Below are positions 40,810 through 44,984 of a DNA stretch of 44,984 bases, piece by piece. The stretch lies in assembly GCF_004403465.1 (NCBI RefSeq), contig NZ_SOGQ01000048.1:1-44984 (forward strand), in the 5' to 3' direction. Position 1 is the first letter of the stretch. Every line of letters begins with the position of its first letter. A program made the translations under genes and the position numbers. The DNA is from Cryobacterium sinapicolor (GTDB taxonomy: Bacteria > Actinomycetota > Actinomycetes > Actinomycetales > Microbacteriaceae). The notes beneath the pieces are model-generated. The model ran no database searches. It worked only from the letters and a program-made list of their open reading frames with translations, and was not told the DNA's origin.

Positions 40810-42852
40810 TCAGTTCGCCCGAAGCAGCTGCATCGACGCGGCCGGAACCAGGAACTGGTCGCCGGGGGCGTGCTCGATGACCGCTTCGCTCAGGTCGTCG
40901 TGGCTGGAATCCCAGAGCAACGAGTACGACGTGACGCCCGTGTGCACAGGCAGCGTAACCGTCACCTCTTCCTCACGGCCCTGCACGATCAGCAGGATGC
41001 GGTTGAACTCCTCGTGCTCCGGGGTGCTCGCCGCCAGATACTGCAGCGTGCGCTCCTTGGAGGAGTGCCAGTCGTCCTCGGACATGGACCGGCCCTCCAC
41101 GTTGTACCAGTCCATCTCGCTGGCGCTGAGGGTCTTCTCGCCGGGGCGTCCGAATCGCACCGGCCGGAGCGCCGGGTTCTCGCGCCGCAGTTGAAGGAGG
41201 CGCCGGGTCACCCGGTGCAGGTCCTCCTGCCAGTCGTCGAGGTCCCAGTTCAACCAGGTGAGCTCGCTGTCGTGGCAGTAGGCGTTGTTGTTACCGCGCT
41301 GGCTGCGACCGAATTCGTCACCCGCGGTGATCATCGGCACACCGGCCGACAACAGCAGGGTTGCGAGCAGGTTGCGCATGGCCTTCCGCCGGGCGGTCAG
41401 GATGGCTCGGTCCCGGGTCGGGCCCTCCGCGCCATGGTTGAACGAGTTGTTGGAGTCGGTGCCGTCCCGGTTCGACTCCCCGTTGCCGACGTTGTGCTTG
41501 ACGTTGTACGAGGTCAGGTCGGCCATGGTGAAACCGTCGTGGGCCGTGATGAAGTTGAGCGAGGCGAGGGGCCCGCGCTCCCGGGAGAAGGTGTTCGCGG
41601 AACCGGCGAGACGGGTAGCGAAGCGCCCGATCCCACTGCCGGCGTGCCCGTCGCGGGCCGCCGCCAGGTCGGTCAGCCAGAAGGAGCGCATGCGGTCGCG
41701 GTAGCGGTCGTTCCACTCGGTCCACTCGGAGGGGAAGTTGCCGGTCTGCCAGCCGCCCATCCCGATGTCCCAGGGCTCGGCGATCAACTTCACCTGGGAC
41801 AGTTCCGGGTCGGCCTGGATCTCCGCGAGCAGCCGGCTGTTCGCCTGGAACTCGACGTTCTCGTCTCGGGCGAGCGTGGCCGCCAGGTCGAAGCGGAAGC
41901 CGTCGATCTGCACCTCGTTCGCCCAGTAGCGAAGCGAGTCGAGCACCAGGCGGCGGGGAACGTCATGGGACACGTTCAGCGTGTTGCCGCACCCCGTGAC
42001 GTCGATGTACCCGCCGGCGCTGTTCTGCCGGTAGTAGGCGGCGTTGTCGATGCCGCGCAGGCTGCTGACCGGGCCGTTCGGACCCTCCTCTGCGGTGTGG
42101 TTGTAGACCACGTCGAGGATGACCTCGAGGCCGGCCTCGTGCAGCAGCTTGACCATGCCCTTGAACTCCCGCAGCACGGCCTCGGGCCCGGCGGCCTGCG
42201 ACGCCTGGGTGGCGTAGTCGGCGTGCGGAGAGAAGAAGTTGAAAGTGTTGTAACCCCAATAATTGCTCAGCCCCTGCTTGATCAGACGCTGCTCGGACAC
42301 GAACGCCTGCACCGGGAGTAGTTCGACACTGGTCACTCCGAGGTTTTTCAGATAGTCGATGGTCGACTCGTGGGCGAGGCCCGCGTAGGTGCCGCGGAGT
42401 TTCGCCGGCACCGAGGGGCTGAGGTTGGTCAGGCCGCGCACATGGGCCTCGTAGATCACCGCGTGGTCCAGGGCGATCTTCGGTTTGACCGATCCGGCCC
42501 AGTCGAATTCGTCGTCGACCACGGAGGACTGCCACTGGTCGGGGCCGACCCGCACGAGTCCGCGCGAATAGGGCTCGATCAGTGTTTTCTCGGGGTGGAA
42601 GGAGTTGCGGGGCGCGGTGGGTCCGGAGACGCGGATGCCGTAGCGGCGTCCGGGGGAGAGGGTGCGGGAACGTCCGGACCAAACGCCGTGCTCATCCTTG
42701 ACCATGGGCACGGTCTTGATGATCCAGTTGGGGTCGGTGGCGTCGAAGATGCACAGGTCGATAGCATCGGCGGTCTCCGACCACACGCGGAGTTCGCCGC
42801 CGTGGGTCGTGACTCGCACGCCGAGGCTGCGCAGGGGATCAGGCGGGGTCAT
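40810..42852 (-). CDS. glgX: Glycogen debranching enzyme GlgX (isoamylase type)
   Basis: GlgX cuts alpha-1,6 branches of phosphorylase-limit glucans. The 680-residue protein has a CBM48 region at the N-terminus and a GH13 barrel with YEAHVRGLT, the nucleophile D322 in GFRFDLAATLAR, the acid/base E359 in LIAEPWDIG, and ITAHDGFTMADLTSY. The long GNGESNRDGTDSNNSFNHG insertion is typical of GlgX/TreX proteins. The start lies seven bases after a TACTCT -10-like sequence with no ribosome-binding site. It works with GlgP on glucan breakdown. Confidence 0.95.
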   Translation of the reverse strand: MTPPDPLRSLGVRVTTHGGELRVWSETADAIDLCIFDATDPNWIIKTVPMVKDEHGVWSGRSRTLSPGRRYGIRVSGPTAPRNSFHPEKTLIEPYSRGLVRVGPDQWQSSVVDDEFDWAGSVKPKIALDHAVIYEAHVRGLTNLSPSVPAKLRGTYAGLAHESTIDYLKNLGVTSVELLPVQAFVSEQRLIKQGLSNYWGYNTFNFFSPHADYATQASQAAGPEAVLREFKGMVKLLHEAGLEVILDVVYNHTAEEGPNGPVSSLRGIDNAAYYRQNSAGGYIDVTGCGNTLNVSHDVPRRLVLDSLRYWANEVQIDGFRFDLAATLARDENVEFQANSRLLAEIQADPELSQVKLIAEPWDIGMGGWQTGNFPSEWTEWNDRYRDRMRSFWLTDLAAARDGHAGSGIGRFATRLAGSANTFSRERGPLASLNFITAHDGFTMADLTSYNVKHNVGNGESNRDGTDSNNSFNHGAEGPTRDRAILTARRKAMRNLLATLLLSAGVPMITAGDEFGRSQRGNNNAYCHDSELTWLNWDLDDWQEDLHRVTRRLLQLRRENPALRPVRFGRPGEKTLSASEMDWYNVEGRSMSEDDWHSSKERTLQYLAASTPEHEEFNRILLIVQGREEEVTVTLPVHTGVTSYSLLWDSSHDDLSEAVIEHAPGDQFLVPAASMQLLRAN

Positions 42853-42859
42853 GCGTTCT

Positions 42860-42865
42860 AGAGTA
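42860..42865 (-). promoter_or_regulatory. Candidate -10 box of glgX
   Basis: TACTCT on the minus strand, seven bases before the ATG, suggests leaderless glgX mRNA. A clear -35 is not seen. Confidence 0.4.
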
Positions 42866-42946
42866 ATGAGTACAGAAGCTGAGTTTTACCACCGGGAGAC
42901 CCTCCGGTGAGACCCTCGGCGCTCGAGCATGCGCGGACGGAGCGAG

Positions 42947-44131
42947 ATGGCGATCTATCTGGACCATGCGGCAACCACCCCTATGCTGCCTGAGGCCATC
43001 GACGCCTACGTTCGCATGATGGGTGTGGTGGGCAACCCCGCATCCGTTCACAGCCAAGGACAGAACGCGAAACGGATGCTCGAGGAGGCCCGCGAGCACG
43101 TCGCCGCCAGCCTCGGCTGCGACCCGATCGAGGTGGTCTTCACCGGCGGGGGCACCGAGGCGATCAATCTCGGCATCAAGGGGCTGTTCTGGGCCAGGCA
43201 GCCGCGCCCCCGTATCCTCGTTCCCGGCGGCGAGCACCACGCCACCATGGACACCGTCGAATGGCTCGAACGCCACGAGGGCGCCGTGGTCGAGTGGCTG
43301 CCGCTGGACTCCCTCGGCCGGATCGACCTCGCCGCGGTCGCCCAATCCATCGCCGCGAACCCCGACGACATCGCCCTGGTCACGCTGCTCAGCGCCAACA
43401 ACGAGGTGGGCACCCTGCAGCCGGTCGCCGAGGTCGCCGCGCTCGCCGCAGAGCACGGTATCCCCGTGCACGTCGACGCGGTGGCGGCGTACGGGCACGT
43501 GCCGATCGACTTCCACGCCCTCAGCCGGGCCGGCGTGGCCGCGCTGAGCGTCTCGGCGCACAAGATCGGCGGCCCGGTGGGCATCGGGGCGCTCGCGCTC
43601 TCGCGCCGGGCCACGATCGAGCCGCTGCTGCACGGCGGCGGGCAGCAGCGCCAGGTGCGCAGCGGCACCCAGGACGTCGCGGCGGCCGTGGCGTTCGCTG
43701 TCGCCGCGAACGCCCTGCACGACCTGCCGGCGGAGAACCTGCGGGTCACGGCGCTGCGCGAGCGGCTCGTCTCGGGCACCCGCGCGGCCGTGCCGTCCGT
43801 CGTGGTGAACGGCGACCCGGACCCGCGGAACCACCTGCCCGGCACCGCGCATTTCAGCTTCCCGGGGTGCGAGGGCGACTCGCTCCTATTCCTGCTCGAC
43901 GTGGCCGGCATCTCGGTGTCTACCGGCTCAGCCTGCCAGGCGGGTGTGCCCGAGCCCTCGCACGTGCTGCGCGCCATGGGCCGCAGTGAAGTGGAGGCGC
44001 GCGGCGCCCTGCGGATCACCCTCGGCCGCACCAACATCGAGGCCGACGTCGACGCGTTGCTCGCAGCTCTCCCGGCCGCCCATGCCCGGGCGGAGCGGGC
44101 CGGCCTGGCCGACCGGGTGCCGGGGCGCTGA
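42947..44131 (+). CDS. Cysteine desulfurase, NifS/IscS type
   Basis: This PLP enzyme takes sulfur from cysteine for Fe-S clusters and thiolated tRNA. From the ATG at 42947, with GGAG four bases upstream, it has 394 residues: the YLDHAATTPMLPEA start, GGGTEAINLGIKG, HVDAVAAYGH, the PLP lysine K206 in SAHKIGG, and the active cysteine C330 in STGSACQAGVPEPSHVL. The immediate SGSACxxG context is that of group I (NifS/IscS) enzymes. In many actinobacteria such a gene is followed by mnmA; here it is followed by a regulator pair instead. Confidence 0.93.
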   Translation: MAIYLDHAATTPMLPEAIDAYVRMMGVVGNPASVHSQGQNAKRMLEEAREHVAASLGCDPIEVVFTGGGTEAINLGIKGLFWARQPRPRILVPGGEHHATMDTVEWLERHEGAVVEWLPLDSLGRIDLAAVAQSIAANPDDIALVTLLSANNEVGTLQPVAEVAALAAEHGIPVHVDAVAAYGHVPIDFHALSRAGVAALSVSAHKIGGPVGIGALALSRRATIEPLLHGGGQQRQVRSGTQDVAAAVAFAVAANALHDLPAENLRVTALRERLVSGTRAAVPSVVVNGDPDPRNHLPGTAHFSFPGCEGDSLLFLLDVAGISVSTGSACQAGVPEPSHVLRAMGRSEVEARGALRITLGRTNIEADVDALLAALPAAHARAERAGLADRVPGR

Positions 44132-44282
44132 GCCGCGCCGCGGCATCCGCGCTCTGCTGCACGTTGTCGTTTCTCACCCGCGGCGCGGGTGCCGCGCCGC
44201 TGCGCGCCTGGCACGCCACGAGCGCAGCGGCTCAGCTGCCGCGCGGCTGACGTGGTGGTGCTGGACGCCATGGACCTACACG

Positions 44283-44300
44283 TGTAAAGTATTTCTTACA
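44283..44300 (+). promoter_or_regulatory. Candidate operator or promoter of the ArsR-like gene
   Basis: TGTAAAGTATTTCTTACA has TGTAA/TTACA arms spaced by eight bases and is much AT-richer than its surroundings. It lies 33 bases before the regulator start. Such a site could serve autoregulation. Confidence 0.5.
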
Positions 44301-44332
44301 GGTAAACGGATGTCGAGGGGAGCGGGGGCACG

Positions 44333-44638
44333 ATGACGCTTGACGAGGAGATCGCCCGGCTGTCCGCCCTCGCCAACCCGCACCGGTTCCGCATTATCGC
44401 CCTGCTGGCGGCAGAGTCCCTCCATGTGAGTGAGCTCGCCCGTCGGCTGGGGATGTCCCGGGCACTGTTGTACATGCACCTGCAACGACTCGAATCGGCC
44501 GGTTACGTGACCGGGCACCTCGAACTCTCCGACGACGGCAAGGCCCTGAAATTTTTCGAGGTCGTTCCGTTCGAGGTCACCACCAACGTCGCACGCATCG
44601 TTGCGGCGGTCGCAGCAGATACAGAAAGCACACACTGA
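44333..44638 (+). CDS. ArsR-like winged-helix transcriptional regulator
   Basis: The 101-residue protein has an ArsR-type winged helix: ARLSALANPHRFRIIALLAA, then SLHVSELARRLGMSRALLYM as helix-turn-helix, then HLQRLESAGYVTG and a wing (ELSDDGKALKFFEV). It has no cysteine metal site, so it is probably not a metal sensor. A purine-rich GAGGGGAGCGGGGG precedes the ATG. It overlaps the next gene by one base (TGATG), and an inverted repeat upstream may be its operator. The pair of winged-helix regulator and small membrane protein suggests that the partner senses or relays a signal, which is inference. Confidence 0.82.
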   Translation: MTLDEEIARLSALANPHRFRIIALLAAESLHVSELARRLGMSRALLYMHLQRLESAGYVTGHLELSDDGKALKFFEVVPFEVTTNVARIVAAVAADTESTH

Positions 44639-44877
44639 TGGACAACATTCCCTGGTTCGCCTGGATCGCCATTGTCGGCATCATCGCCGGAGTCACATCG
44701 AGCATCGTGGCGGCCGTGCTGCGCTCGCGCGAAAAGCAGACGGAGTTCGCCGGAGCGGCGGACCTGCGCGGCCTTGTCGAGCAGAGCACCGCGAGCAATC
44801 AGGCCGTGCTGGACCGACTCGCCCTGCTGGAGCTCCGCCTCGCCTCGATCGAGCGAACCCTGACCGATATCCCCTGA
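44638..44877 (+). CDS. Small single-pass membrane protein paired with the regulator
   Basis: The 79-residue protein starts in the TGATG overlap with the regulator. It has one membrane segment (IPWFAWIAIVGIIAGVTSSI) and a short cytoplasmic helical tail with coiled-coil character (LDRLALLELRLASIERTL). No family is recognised. Its translational coupling to the regulator implies that the two work together. A 14-base sequence including the stop codon (CTGACCGATATCCC) is duplicated directly after itself at the gene end. Confidence 0.7.
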   Translation: MDNIPWFAWIAIVGIIAGVTSSIVAAVLRSREKQTEFAGAADLRGLVEQSTASNQAVLDRLALLELRLASIERTLTDIP

Positions 44878-44951
44878 CCGATATCCCGTGACCCCGGCCT
44901 TGGCTGGTGCCGTGGGCATCCGTCGTCGCTCGTCCCGGCCCATCGTTCCGT

Positions 44952-44984
44952 TGCGCGGGGGCTGCGCGGGGGCTGCGCGGGGGC
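44952..44984 (+). repeat. 11-bp tandem repeat running out of the window
   Basis: TGCGCGGGGGC is repeated three times without change up to the last base of the window, so the total copy number is unknown. Confidence 0.9.

Overview
The window is one contiguous piece of a high-GC, Gram-positive actinobacterial chromosome. I place it in or near the Microbacteriaceae by inference. The reasons are the core gene order (yraN-comM-dprA, xerC, M23 peptidase, rpsB-tsf-pyrH-frr-cdsA), a GlgE/GlgB/GlgP/GlgX glucan cluster, DivIVA-type coiled-coil proteins, and several genes whose start codon lies 6-7 bases after a TAnnnT-type -10 box (probably leaderless). I cannot name the species.

Layout: 1-109 is the 3' end of an IS481-family transposase, running into the end of a YdjM-like membrane hydrolase gene. 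Then come a renal-type dipeptidase, an SGNH hydrolase, a repeat-rich gap (2924-3473), yraN and comM. comM is broken at 5270-5277 by a 7.9-kb integrative element that ends at 13138-13145; the missing 3' end of comM follows directly and runs into dprA. Positions 14569-17205 hold two exported proteins with SipW-type signal peptides, one of them a multi-domain Ig-like repeat protein. A cyclic-nucleotide-type phosphoesterase, xerC, an M23-like peptidase and the translation/lipid cluster rpsB, tsf, pyrH, frr, cdsA follow. From 24.7 to 33 kb are DivIVA-motif proteins, a transglycosylase-like secreted protein, an alpha/beta hydrolase, an AI-2E-type exporter, a long hendecad coiled-coil protein, a membrane protein with an internal lipobox and a thioredoxin-TPR protein. 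From 33.1 to 42.9 kb lie glgB, glgE, glgP and glgX with ybaK among them. The window ends with a NifS-like cysteine desulfurase and a small ArsR-like regulator/membrane protein pair.

The most interesting object is the element inside comM. Both copies of the 8-bp core GTGGCTTG can be seen. Joining the flanks across one core restores an uninterrupted ComM of 511 residues that overlaps dprA by ATGA. The element encodes a large serine recombinase and a tightly overlapped operon of eight genes, including a RepA/RecA-fold helicase-like ATPase, an HTH protein and several proteins I do not recognise. It also carries two candidate replication or control regions: 11 TTGACA/TGTCAA hexamers within 185 bp near the left end, and four DnaA boxes with 20-bp tandem repeats near the right end. 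I see no capsid, terminase, portal, relaxase or FtsK-like transfer gene. It may therefore be a replication-competent satellite or plasmid-like integrative element that depends on a helper, sitting in a DNA-uptake gene and removable in principle. A second unusual signal is a 77-bp hairpin element found twice (3120-3196 and 32879-32955), each copy beside a different short tandem repeat.

Everything here comes from reading sequence and translated frames; no database search was possible. Family assignments rest on recognised motifs. Functions given to the element, the repeats and the promoters are inference unless stated otherwise.
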